Below are positions 1 to 9,875 of a DNA stretch of 34,068 nucleotides, one piece after another (position 1 is the first letter of the stretch; each line of letters begins with the position of its first letter). The stretch spans positions 1-34,068 of the forward strand of contig CAYUTA010000027.1 in the NCBI GenBank assembly GCA_964447605.1. The letters are read 5' to 3'. Made by a program: the position numbers and the translations under genes. The notes below the pieces were generated by a model. That model saw nothing but the letters and a program-made list of their open reading frames with translations. It was not told the DNA's origin and did not search any database. Source of the DNA: CAYUTA01 sp964447605 (lineage in GTDB: Bacteria > Bacillota > Clostridia > Christensenellales > CAG-138).

Positions 1-11
1 AGCCCGTGTGT

Positions 12-1283
12 TTATGCGGACTTGGATTTTTTTGCGGCGGTTTTTTTGTCCGCCTTTACGCCCTCTGTCAGCAGCGGCGGCGCGTTCTTATTGATGGTTT
101 GCTCCGTGATGCGGCAGGCGGTGATGTCCTCCTTGCTCGGGATGTCGAACATGATGTCGAGCATGACGTCCTCAAGGATGGCCCGCAGACCGCGCGCGCC
201 GGTTTTGCGTTCAATGGCCTTCTGCGCCACGTCGTGCAGCGCCGCGTCGTCAAACGTCAGGTCTACGCCGTCGAGCTCAAAGAGCCGCTGATACTGCCGC
301 GTCAGCGCGTTCTTAGGTTCGGTGAGAATGCGTACCAACGCGCGCTCATCCAGATTTTCCAGCGTAACGATGATCGGCATGCGGCCGACAAACTCCGGAA
401 TCAGGCCGTATTTGAGCAGATCCTCGGGCAGGATATTTTTGAGCACCTCGCCGATATCCTTTTCCACATTGCTTTGCACATCCGCGCCAAAGCCCATCAG
501 CTTCTGGCCGATGCGTTTTTCAATAATCTTGTCAACGCCTGAAAACGCGCCGCCGCAGATGAACAGGATGTTGGTCGTGTCGATCTGTATGAATTCCTGG
601 TGCGGATGCTTCCGGCCGCCCTGCGGCGGCACGGAGGCCGTGGTTCCTTCAAGGATTTTCAGCAGCGCCTGCTGCACGCCCTCGCCGGACACGTCGCGCG
701 TGATGGAAACATTCTCGCTCTTCCTTGCAATCTTGTCGATCTCATCGATATAGATGATACCCTTTTCCGCTTTTTCCACATCGTAGTCGGCCGCCTGAAT
801 GAGCTTGAGAAGAATGTTTTCCACATCCTCGCCCACATAACCCGCCTCGGTAAGGCTGGTCGCGTCGGCCACGGCGAACGGAACGTTTAAAATCTTTGCC
901 AGCGTCTGGGCGAGCATCGTTTTACCGCAGCCCGTGGGCCCGAGCATGATGATATTGCTCTTTTGCAGTTCCACATCGTCCTCCTTTTTGGACGCGACGT
1001 TGATGCGCTTGTAATGATTGTATACCGCCACCGCAAGCGCCTTTTTTGCAGCGTGCTGGCCGATGACATATTCGTCGAGCGTATCGAGAATCTGCTGCGG
1101 CTTGGGAATGTCCGCAAGGTCGAGGGGCGCGGACTCCACGTCCTCCTCGATAATTTCGCGGCACAACTCCACGCACTCGTTGCAGATATTCACGCCCGGC
1201 CCCGCAATGATGCGGTGCACCTCTTCCTGCGCCTTGCCGCAGAACGAGCAGCGGACGTTGGACTTATCTTCGGTTTTTGCCAT
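12..1283 (-). CDS. clpX: ClpX, ATP-dependent unfoldase subunit of the Clp protease
   Basis: AAA+ ring ATPase that recognises, unfolds and feeds proteins into ClpP in the cytoplasm. The 423-residue length is normal for the family. The N-terminal C4 zinc-binding domain is visible (Cys12, Cys15, Cys34, Cys37), then Walker A GPTGCGKT at about 115-122, the pore loop GYVG at about 148-151, and Walker B IIYIDEID at about 176-182. A loop reading KLMGFGA matches the IGF-type loop that docks on ClpP, with Met in first position. The ATG is preceded by GAGGTGAAGT. It is third in the order tig, clpP, clpX on the minus strand, 113 bp after clpP. No strong promoter was seen in that gap, so cotranscription with clpP is likely but not shown. 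The identification is essentially certain. Confidence 0.98.
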   Translation of the reverse strand: MAKTEDKSNVRCSFCGKAQEEVHRIIAGPGVNICNECVELCREIIEEDVESAPLDLADIPKPQQILDTLDEYVIGQHAAKKALAVAVYNHYKRINVASKKEDDVELQKSNIIMLGPTGCGKTMLAQTLAKILNVPFAVADATSLTEAGYVGEDVENILLKLIQAADYDVEKAEKGIIYIDEIDKIARKSENVSITRDVSGEGVQQALLKILEGTTASVPPQGGRKHPHQEFIQIDTTNILFICGGAFSGVDKIIEKRIGQKLMGFGADVQSNVEKDIGEVLKNILPEDLLKYGLIPEFVGRMPIIVTLENLDERALVRILTEPKNALTRQYQRLFELDGVDLTFDDAALHDVAQKAIERKTGARGLRAILEDVMLDIMFDIPSKEDITACRITEQTINKNAPPLLTEGVKADKKTAAKKSKSA

Positions 1284-1396
1284 ACTTCACCTCAAATTGG
1301 TTCTACTTTGGACGCACACCACCCCCTGGCGGCGCATGGGTTCTTTACCGCCCGCGTCGCTTTTGTACGCAGGTTGTATCGCATAAATAACGGAAT

Positions 1397-1981
1397 CTAC
1401 CGCTTTGGCGGGATAATCTCATCCACAATGCCGTAAGCAAGCGCCTCCGCGGCGGACATAAAATTGTCGCGCTCGGTATCGTGCTCAATGCGCTCAAGCG
1501 GCTGGCCGGTACGTTTGCTCAGGATTTCGTTGAGTCGTTTCTTGAGCTTGAGTATCTGCTCGGCCTGGATATTGATATCCGTTGCCTGCCCCTGCGCGCC
1601 GCCGCTGGGCTGATGGATCATGACCTCCGCGTTGGGAAGCGCCTTGCGCTTGCCCTTTGCGCCTGCGGCAAGCAGGAATGCGCCCATCGACGCGGCGAGA
1701 CCCACGCAGATGGTGGACACGTCGCACTTGATATACTGCATGGTGTCGTAGATGGCCATCCCCGCGCTCACGGAGCCGCCGGGGCTGTTGATATACAGGC
1801 TGATTTCCTTATCGGGATCGTCGCCCTCTAAAAACAGCATCTGCGCCACCACAATGTTGGCGGTATCGTCGTCAATCGGGCCGCCAAGAAAGATGATGCG
1901 ATCCTTGAGCAGGCGGCTGTATATGTCATAAGAACGCTCGCCGCGCTCATTCTGCTCGATGACCATCGGAATCAGGTTCAT
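1397..1981 (-). CDS. clpP: ClpP, serine peptidase subunit of the Clp protease
   Basis: Barrel-forming serine protease that degrades substrates delivered by ClpX or other Clp ATPases. At 194 residues it has the usual length. The catalytic triad is in place: Ser98 in GLAASMGAF, His123 in MIHQP, and Asp172 in DTERDNF. The N-terminal LIPMVIEQ segment, which forms the axial loop region, is present, so this is a standard catalytic ClpP and not a degenerate paralogue. The start has a strong GGGAGG site 5-6 nt upstream. It lies between tig and clpX, an arrangement common in Firmicutes and many other bacteria. Confidence 0.98.
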   Translation of the reverse strand: MNLIPMVIEQNERGERSYDIYSRLLKDRIIFLGGPIDDDTANIVVAQMLFLEGDDPDKEISLYINSPGGSVSAGMAIYDTMQYIKCDVSTICVGLAASMGAFLLAAGAKGKRKALPNAEVMIHQPSGGAQGQATDINIQAEQILKLKKRLNEILSKRTGQPLERIEHDTERDNFMSAAEALAYGIVDEIIPPKR

Positions 1982-2136
1982 AAATTCCTCCCTGTGCCTC
2001 CGTCTGGCGAATCATGCGCAAGCGGAGGGAGTTTGTCTGCGCGGCGCGCTGCAAAAGCGGGCCATGCGGCGGCGCGCATGGGGTTTTATGGCGGACTGTC
2101 CGGCGCTTGGGGTGCATGCGCCTGGGCTCCGCGGCT

Positions 2137-3474
2137 TTATTGGGCCGGTTCTTTGACGTTCCCGTCCTTTTCAGCCTTTTGGGCGGACTTCTCTTCCTTA
2201 ACCAGCCTGGCGTTGTCTGCGATGAACCGCACGGTTTTTTCCGCCACGACCCGATCGCTTAAATACTCCTTGTCGTCCTCGGACAGGTTCTTTTCAAAGT
2301 CCTCGGCCGTCATGCTGTTGCGCCCGGCATAGTCGGCGACCATCGCGGCCAGGTCCTCGTCTGCGCATTCGATGGCCTCGGCCTTGCCGACGGCTTCGAT
2401 CACAAGCTGCATCTTTACGCGCGCCTCGGCTTCCTCCCGGTAGCTTTCGGACAGCGCGGGCAAATCGGTGCCGGTGTACTTGCAGTAATCCTCAAGCGAA
2501 ATACCGCTCTGCTGCAGCCGGTAGGCCATATCCTGCAGCATGAAGTTGATCTGCCGGTCAACCATTACCCCGGGGATTTCAACCGACGCGTTGTCGCATG
2601 CGGCCTTGATGGCAAGGTTCTCGATTGCGGTCTTGCGGTTGGCTTCCGCCTGCGCGGTCATAACCTTCTTCCTGTCGGCAATCAGCGCGTCGAGCGTATC
2701 GAACTCGCTGATATCCTTTGCAAACTCATCGTCGAGCGCGGGCAGCTCCTTGCGCTGGACGGCTTTGACGGTGATGGCGAACACCGCTTCCTTGCCGGCG
2801 AGTTCCGCCGCGTAGTCGGCCGGGAACGTGACGGTGATGTCCCGGCTTTCCCCGGCGCGCATGCCGATGAGCTGTTCTTCAAAGCCCGGAATAAACGTGC
2901 CGCTGCCGATGATGAGCGTCTGGCCCTCGGCCGTTCCGCCGTCAAACTTCTCGCCGGAGATCGAGCCCGAGTAGTCGAGGATGACACGGTCGCCGTTTTC
3001 CACGGCACGCTCCACGTCCACAAAGCGGACGTTCTTCTCGCGCTCCTTTTCAAGCTCGGCCATTACGTCCTTATCCTCAACAGTATACGTGGGTTCGGGC
3101 ACTTCTATACCCTTGTAAGCGCCAAGCGTGACCTCGGGTTTGAGCTGCACCTCCGCAGAATAGACCACGCCGTCGGTCAGGTCGATTTCATCAATCGTGA
3201 TGGAGGGCTTGTCCACGGCGGTCAGGCCGTGCTCAATGAGCGCGGCGTCATAGGTGTCGCCCCAGACGATTTCAAACGCGTCCTCATAGAATACCTCGGA
3301 CCCGTACAGGTTTTCAATCACCTTGCGCGGGGCTTTTCCCTTGCGGAAGCCGGGGACGTTATAGTGCTTCACGCCTTTGACATACGCGGCCTGCATTGCG
3401 GCGGCGAAGGCATCGGGCGCGATGGAAATGGTCAGTTTTGCACGATTTCCATCCAGTTTTTCATAGGTCGTCAT
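2137..3474 (-). CDS. tig: Trigger factor, ribosome-associated chaperone
   Basis: Chaperone and peptidyl-prolyl isomerase that docks at the ribosome exit tunnel and shields nascent chains. The product is 445 residues from the chosen ATG. The N-terminal ribosome-binding domain carries the signature loop GFRKGKAPRKVIENLYG. An FKBP-type PPIase domain follows at roughly 150-235 (DYSGSISGEKFDGG through GTFIPGFEEQLIGM). The rest is the helical C-terminal arm, ending in a charged lysine/glutamate-rich tail. I place the start at 3474 (MTTYEKLDG) because GGAGGGACAACC lies directly before it; an in-frame ATG 24 nt upstream lacks such a site. First gene of the tig-clpP-clpX set, 155 bp before clpP. Confidence 0.97.
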   Translation of the reverse strand: MTTYEKLDGNRAKLTISIAPDAFAAAMQAAYVKGVKHYNVPGFRKGKAPRKVIENLYGSEVFYEDAFEIVWGDTYDAALIEHGLTAVDKPSITIDEIDLTDGVVYSAEVQLKPEVTLGAYKGIEVPEPTYTVEDKDVMAELEKEREKNVRFVDVERAVENGDRVILDYSGSISGEKFDGGTAEGQTLIIGSGTFIPGFEEQLIGMRAGESRDITVTFPADYAAELAGKEAVFAITVKAVQRKELPALDDEFAKDISEFDTLDALIADRKKVMTAQAEANRKTAIENLAIKAACDNASVEIPGVMVDRQINFMLQDMAYRLQQSGISLEDYCKYTGTDLPALSESYREEAEARVKMQLVIEAVGKAEAIECADEDLAAMVADYAGRNSMTAEDFEKNLSEDDKEYLSDRVVAEKTVRFIADNARLVKEEKSAQKAEKDGNVKEPAQ

Positions 3475-3800
3475 GGTTGTCCCTCCACTAACATGCAATC
3501 AAGTTGGCATAATACACCAGCATCATCGAATCATAACATACCGGCGCCCTCGTTTGCAAGGGCCAAACACAGGCAAATTGGGACGATTCAGTGACAAATC
3601 CGCGCGCACGCCGCAAAAGGCCGGAATACGGCGCGCCGCCTGGAACGGCGGAGAAAAATGTGGTAAGGTGATCCTGCCCGCGGGGCTTCCGGGGCGGCGC
3701 TCTCATTGCTTGCGAAAGCGGACGGGAAGCAAGGGAAAAAAGCGAGTTCCCCCGGCGTGCTCTCCGCCGGATACGGTGTTTTTGACGGAGTAGCCGCGCG
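3475..3800. other. Intergenic stretch with a half copy of the interspersed repeat
   Basis: This 326-bp gap lies between tig and the ANTAR gene, both on the minus strand. It holds the tig ribosome binding site and, at about 3773-3790, one arm (GTTTTTGACGGAG) of the palindromic repeat found elsewhere in the window, without its partner arm. Next to it a short GC hairpin (CCGGCG...CGCCGG on the minus strand), followed some bases later by a T-run, may end the ANTAR transcript. I could not settle on a tig promoter and see no gene here. Confidence 0.5.
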
Positions 3801-4397
3801 TCAATACGCCTCGTAGGTCATCAGGATGCTCTGCGCGATCTCGCGGCGGGAGCGGCGCTGGTTCATGGCCTGCTTTTCAATGTAATGGTGCGCGGCGGTC
3901 TCGTCCATTTTAAGCTGCTCGATCAACACCCATTTTGCGCGGTTGACGATGCGGATGTCCTCCATTTTCATTTCAAGCGTGAGCGTCTTTTTTTCCAGCG
4001 CGCACAGGCGCGTGCGCATGGCGACGAGCAGGTTGAGTCCCTGCACCAGCATTTGTGAGGTGCCGGGCTTTGCAAGCGTCAATACGCCTGCGTCCTCAAG
4101 CGCGGCGCATGCGCCTGCATAGTCGTCCGCCGCGGCGAGCAGCAGCACGCCGCGACGGGAACCATGCGCAAGCGCGTCCGCCAGCTCCGGGCCGCACGCA
4201 TCCGGCAGCGGCGCATTGATAACGACAATCGCATAATCCTGCTGCAAAAGCCGCTCCCGCGCCTCCGCGGCGCGCGCGCACAGGTCGACCGGCGCAAAAC
4301 GCGCGGGCGGCAGCGCGGCGCGAATGGCTTCTGCCGCCTTGTCCGAGCCGGAGACCAACAAAACGCTATGCCGCTTTGCCTGTTCGTCCACTTCCAT
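3801..4397 (-). CDS. ANTAR-domain RNA-binding antiterminator with a pseudo-receiver domain
   Basis: ANTAR proteins bind paired RNA hairpins in leader transcripts and prevent termination; in Clostridia several control nitrogen genes. The protein is 198 residues. Residues about 10-120 have a receiver-like fold but lack the phosphorylation site: the usual acidic pair is replaced in VLLVSGSDK, and the acceptor Asp is Asn in VVINAPLPD, while the late KP pair is kept. A coiled-coil segment (about 125-145) leads into the ANTAR three-helix domain ending AQSILMTYEAY. The ATG at 4397 has AAGGA at the right distance; the ATG at 4403 would sit on top of that site. It is divergent from glnN, whose leader contains a terminator-like hairpin, so glnN is the obvious target by inference. 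Confidence 0.9.
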   Translation of the reverse strand: MEVDEQAKRHSVLLVSGSDKAAEAIRAALPPARFAPVDLCARAAEARERLLQQDYAIVVINAPLPDACGPELADALAHGSRRGVLLLAAADDYAGACAALEDAGVLTLAKPGTSQMLVQGLNLLVAMRTRLCALEKKTLTLEMKMEDIRIVNRAKWVLIEQLKMDETAAHHYIEKQAMNQRRSRREIAQSILMTYEAY

Positions 4398-4447
4398 GTG
4401 CATTCCTTACGCAATGTTTTTTCATCAAGCCGGCCGGGGGGCAGCCT

Positions 4448-4481
4448 CCTCCCGGCTCCGGCCACTGCTGGAACCGGGAGG
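4448..4481 (-). promoter_or_regulatory. Strong hairpin in the ANTAR gene leader
   Basis: On the minus strand the untranslated leader of the ANTAR gene contains CCTCCCGGTTCC and GGAGCCGGGAGG, which pair over 12 positions (one G-U) around a 10-nt loop. No U-tract follows, so it is not an ordinary terminator. It may stabilise the RNA, control translation or serve in autoregulation. Confidence 0.45.
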
Positions 4482-4550
4482 GTTTGAGGCGGCCTTCCGG
4501 CGCAAGGGGAAAAAGCGTGCCCGCAGGCGGGGGACGGGTATTATTTTGTT

Positions 4551-4579
4551 AGCATAGCGCGCATGCATAAATGTGTCAA
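4551..4579 (-). promoter_or_regulatory. Sigma-A type promoter of the ANTAR gene
   Basis: On the minus strand a perfect -35 (TTGACA, 4574-4579) is followed after exactly 17 bp by TATGCT (4551-4556, 4 of 6 matches). The predicted start near 4544 gives a leader of about 147 nt before the ATG at 4397. Confidence 0.7.
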
Positions 4580-4670
4580 GAAGTGAATGATATATAAAAT
4601 AAAACTGCAAAAAAGTGGAATTTTTATGCAGGCTCCCAAATATTACCGTGCATCCTGCAAAAATTTATGC

Positions 4671-4699
4671 TTGACATTGCATTTTGAAGAATATATAAT
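4671..4699 (+). promoter_or_regulatory. Consensus sigma-A promoter of glnN
   Basis: TTGACA (4671-4676), a 17-bp spacer, and TATAAT (4694-4699) are identical to the sigma-A consensus. The predicted start is near 4706, about 100 nt before the glnN ATG. A promoter this strong fits a gene whose output is limited afterwards, at the hairpin that immediately follows. Confidence 0.9.
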
Positions 4700-4709
4700 G
4701 CCCGACAAG

Positions 4710-4758
4710 AAAACGGCAATGGTGCCGCGGACCGGTCCGTGGTACCCGCGCCGTTTTT
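4710..4758 (+). terminator. Leader terminator of glnN, likely the ANTAR antitermination target
   Basis: Immediately after the predicted transcription start, AAAACGGC pairs with GCCGTTTT (8 bp). A 3x3 internal loop separates this from an inner 11-bp stem (GGTGCCGCGGA with TCCGTGGTACC, two G-U pairs) capped by CCGG. The hairpin runs into a T-tract, the form of an intrinsic terminator, upstream of the glnN ribosome binding site. Opening one A-U pair at the tip gives a six-base loop ACCGGU, with A in position 1 and G in position 4, as described for ANTAR-bound hexaloops. A second, upstream hexaloop hairpin is not evident. Confidence 0.75.
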
Positions 4759-4807
4759 TGTTATAGATTGATAGATAGGTTAGGGTGCGGAAAGGAGAAC
4801 GTTATTC

Positions 4808-6901
<2,094 letters not shown>

Positions 6902-6950
6902 AAGGCCGGGGCGCATAAGGCGGGCAAGCGATGGGGCGCTGCCGTATCAG

Positions 6951-6978
6951 GCCGTCGAAAACCGTGTATTTTGACGGA
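6951..6978. repeat. Interspersed palindromic repeat, copy 1
   Basis: CCGTCGAAAA and TATTTTGACGG form a short inverted repeat with GC ends and an A/T-rich inside, one mismatch, just after the glnN stop. It shares its arms with the copies near 10554, 22473 and 30026. The T-run lies inside the stem, unlike a standard terminator. Confidence 0.65.
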
Positions 6979-7000
6979 GATGCGCTCTGGCGCGGGTTTT

Positions 7001-7032
7001 GTTTGCAGGATTGCTGCGGCAATCCTGCAAAC
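7001..7032. repeat. Perfect 14-bp inverted repeat (hairpin)
   Basis: GTTTGCAGGATTGC (7001-7014), a 4-base loop TGCG, and its exact reverse complement (7019-7032). No T-run follows on either strand, so it is not a clear terminator. It could stabilise the upstream glnN mRNA end or be a mobile palindrome. Confidence 0.7.
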
Positions 7033-7267
7033 AGGGAGTCGTTTCCTCCGTACATGTCGCTGAAAATGACAGATTGTTTGGTTCTTCCCGCATTTCCATC
7101 ACGCGCGGATTGACGGAGGAACCACACATTGCCTGCACCGGCATTCGGCGCGGCCTGCAACGGGCAAAGGGCAGCCGGGCGATCCGGCCGGAACAATCCC
7201 AGGTCTTTGACGGCAGGAGATGGGGAGACGCTCCGATCTGTCGCTATTTTTTAAAGAAGGAGTTTTT

Positions 7268-8359
7268 ATGCACAAAGAGGGTATTGACGGCCGGCGAATT
7301 CCGTCCGGATGCGCGGTATCGGCGATCTTTTCCAAAAAGGGCGTCCGCATGAGCGGCGAGAAGATCATTGCGTCCATCGCGGTCATGCACGAACGCAGCA
7401 ACGGCCTCGGTGGCGGATTTGCGGCCTATGGCATCTATCCGGAATACAAAGAGTTTTATGCGCTGCACGTGTTTTACGACACCCTGCAGGCAAAGGAGAC
7501 GTGCGAGAAATTTCTCGACCGCCACTTCGATATCGCCAATTTAAGCAAAATTCCCACGCGAAAAATCAAGGCGATTACCGACGAGCCGCTCATCTGGCGG
7601 TACTTCGTCAAGCCCCTGCCGACTAAGATTTGGGAATCGCAGCTCAATGACGATGAATTTGTCGCCCGTTGCGTCATTCGTGTCAACCATGAGATCAGCG
7701 GCGCGTATATCTTCTCCTCCGGCAAGAACATGGGCGTGTTCAAAGCCGTCGGCTACCCGGAGGATGTGGGGAATTTTTACCGATTAGAGGAATATGAGGG
7801 CGATTTGTGGACTGCACATGGAAGATATCCGACCAATACGCCGGGCTGGTGGGGGGGCGCGCACCCCTTTGCGCTGCTGGACCTCTCCATTGTGCACAAC
7901 GGCGAAATCTCAAGCTACGACGCCAACCGGCGCTATATTGAAATGTTCGGCTATAAGTGCGACCTGCTGACCGATACGGAGGTCATCACCTATATCATCG
8001 ATTTTTTGACGCGGCATCAGGGGCTGAGCATGCCGGAGATGGCCAACGTTATCGCCGCCCCGTTCTGGACGACCATCGCGCGCAAGGATGAGGCGGAGCG
8101 CGACCGGCTGACCTATCTGCGCAACGTCTATTCATCGCTGCTCATCAACGGGCCGTTTTCCATCATCGTGGGGTTTAAGGGCGGCGTTCTCGCCCTCAAC
8201 GACCGGCTCAAGCTGCGCAGCATGCTGATTGCCGAAACCGAGGACATGGCGTACATTGCCAGCGAGGAATCGGCCATCCGCCGGATCGAACCGAACCCGG
8301 ACAGGGTATGGGTTCCCATCGGCGGGCAACCGGTCATCTTTAAAAGGCGGGGGGTGTAA
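7268..8359 (+). CDS. Glutamate synthase amidotransferase subunit (class II glutaminase domain)
   Basis: Releases ammonia from glutamine for glutamate formation by the next gene product. The protein is 363 residues from the ATG at 7268, chosen because AAGAAGGAG precedes it; a frame extending back to 7220 lacks this. It has an N-terminal nucleophile class II glutaminase fold: Cys15 within IPSGCAVSAIF is the expected catalytic cysteine after a short propeptide. Further marks are TAHGRYPTNTPGWWGGAHPF and SIVHNGEISSYDANRRY. In many Clostridia and archaea the large subunit of glutamate synthase is split into three genes in the order amidotransferase, FMN synthase domain, GXGXG domain, which is the order here. 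It corresponds to domain 1 of GltB. The gap to the next gene is 7 bp. Confidence 0.92.
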   Translation: MHKEGIDGRRIPSGCAVSAIFSKKGVRMSGEKIIASIAVMHERSNGLGGGFAAYGIYPEYKEFYALHVFYDTLQAKETCEKFLDRHFDIANLSKIPTRKIKAITDEPLIWRYFVKPLPTKIWESQLNDDEFVARCVIRVNHEISGAYIFSSGKNMGVFKAVGYPEDVGNFYRLEEYEGDLWTAHGRYPTNTPGWWGGAHPFALLDLSIVHNGEISSYDANRRYIEMFGYKCDLLTDTEVITYIIDFLTRHQGLSMPEMANVIAAPFWTTIARKDEAERDRLTYLRNVYSSLLINGPFSIIVGFKGGVLALNDRLKLRSMLIAETEDMAYIASEESAIRRIEPNPDRVWVPIGGQPVIFKRRGV

Positions 8360-8366
8360 CAACGGT

Positions 8367-9872
8367 ATGCCGGTGAACTATATCTATCCTGAATACGCGC
8401 CGCGGCGCGATCCGGAGCGCTGCACAAAATGCCATATCTGCGAGCAGGAATGCGCCAACCTGGTGCATGGCTACGATGCGGCGGCGGGTTGCATGCGCAT
8501 TGACGAAAGCCTGTGCGTCAACTGCCACCGCTGCGTGGCGATGTGCCCTGCACACGCGCTGCGCATTGTGAAGACCGACGACGTGTTCCGAGAAAACGGC
8601 AACTGGACGGGCAATACCATCAAGGAGATCGCCCGGCAGGCGGCCAGCGGCGGCGTGCTGCTGTCCTCGATGGGCAACCCGTCCAGACATCCTATCTACT
8701 GGGACAGAATTCTGGTCAACGCGTCGCAGGTGACCAACCCTTCCATTGACCCGCTGCGCGAGCCGATGGAGACGCGTACATTTTTGGGCAGCAAGCCCAT
8801 GCGCATCACGCGAAAGCCGGATGGAAGCATCGACACCAGGCTGTCGCCGCAGCTTACGCTTTCCGTCCCCATTCTGTTTTCCGCCATGAGCTACGGCTCC
8901 ATCAGCTATAACGCGCATGAAAGCCTTGCGCGCGCGGCGGAGGCGTTGGGCATCTGCTACAATACGGGCGAGGGCGGCCTGCACGAGGACTTTTACCGCT
9001 ATGGCGCAAACACCATCGTACAGGTATCCTCCGGACGCTTCGGCGTGCATAAGGATTACCTCAACGCGGGCGCGGCCATCGAGATCAAGATGGGCCAGGG
9101 TGCAAAGCCCGGCATCGGCGGGCATCTGCCCGGATCGAAAATCGTGGGCGATATCTCGCGCACGCGCATGATCCCCGAGGGTTCGGACGCCATCTCGCCC
9201 GCGCCGCACCACGATATCTATTCCATCGAGGACCTGCGCCAGCTGGTGTATTCGCTCAAGGAGGCGACCGGGTATGCAAAGCCCGTGATCGTTAAGGTCG
9301 CGGCGGTACACAATGTGGCGGCCATCGCCTCCGGCATTGCCAGGAGCGGCGCGGACATCATTGCCATCGACGGTTACCGCGGGGGAACGGGCGCGGCGCC
9401 AACGCGTATCCGCGATAACGTGGGGATTCCCATTGCGCTTGCGCTTGCCAGCGTGGACGCGCACCTGCGTGAGGAGGGCATCCGCAGCAGCGTTTCGCTG
9501 ATCGCGGGCGGCTCCATCCGCAACAGCGCGGATATCGTCAAGGCCATCGCCCTTGGCGCAGACGCGGTGTATGTGGCCACGGGCGCGCTGGTCGCGCTGG
9601 GCTGCCACCTGTGCCGCAACTGCCACAGCGGCAAGTGTAACTGGGGCATCGCAACACAACGGCCGGAACTGGTCAAGCGCCTCAATCCGGACGTGGGCAT
9701 GCAGCGGCTGATCAACCTCATTTCCGCCTGGACCAACGAAATCAAGGAGATGATGGGCGGCATGGGCATCAACTCCATCGAGGCCATGCGCGGCAACCGG
9801 CTGATGCTGCGCGGGCTGGGACTCAATGAAAAGGAACTGTCGATCCTTGGGATCAGGCACGCGGGGGAATAA
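8367..9872 (+). CDS. Glutamate synthase central FMN domain with N-terminal ferredoxin module
   Basis: Forms glutamate from 2-oxoglutarate and ammonia on an FMN and Fe-S containing TIM barrel. The product is 501 residues from the ATG at 8367, which follows a purine-rich site; the open frame extends upstream into the previous gene but that part is antiparallel to its coding and not credible. Two 4Fe-4S motifs open the protein (Cys19, 22, 25, 29 and Cys50, 53, 56, 60), so electrons probably come from ferredoxin. The synthase domain includes SYGSISYNAHESLARAAE, GAKPGIGGHLPG, IAIDGYRGGTGAAPTRIRD and a late Cys cluster CHLCRNCHSGKC. No NADPH-dependent small subunit (GltD) is in the window. Confidence 0.94.
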   Translation: MPVNYIYPEYAPRRDPERCTKCHICEQECANLVHGYDAAAGCMRIDESLCVNCHRCVAMCPAHALRIVKTDDVFRENGNWTGNTIKEIARQAASGGVLLSSMGNPSRHPIYWDRILVNASQVTNPSIDPLREPMETRTFLGSKPMRITRKPDGSIDTRLSPQLTLSVPILFSAMSYGSISYNAHESLARAAEALGICYNTGEGGLHEDFYRYGANTIVQVSSGRFGVHKDYLNAGAAIEIKMGQGAKPGIGGHLPGSKIVGDISRTRMIPEGSDAISPAPHHDIYSIEDLRQLVYSLKEATGYAKPVIVKVAAVHNVAAIASGIARSGADIIAIDGYRGGTGAAPTRIRDNVGIPIALALASVDAHLREEGIRSSVSLIAGGSIRNSADIVKAIALGADAVYVATGALVALGCHLCRNCHSGKCNWGIATQRPELVKRLNPDVGMQRLINLISAWTNEIKEMMGGMGINSIEAMRGNRLMLRGLGLNEKELSILGIRHAGE

Positions 9873-9875
9873 ACG

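Larger units (their letters stand above)
6902..7267. other. Intergenic stretch between glnN and the glutamate synthase genes
   Basis: These 366 bp hold a full copy of the palindromic repeat (about 6951-6978), a perfect 14-bp inverted repeat (7001-7032), two half copies of the repeat (near 7106-7117 and 7202-7212), an imperfect GGTTCTTCC/GGAGGAACC pair (about 7080-7123), and the ribosome binding site of the next gene. I see no convincing coding region or promoter. Confidence 0.6.

Noticed and set aside
8340..9860. A 506-codon open frame on the minus strand
   Set aside because: Antisense to the glutamate synthase central domain gene, with the composition typical of a shadow frame and no recognisable domain.
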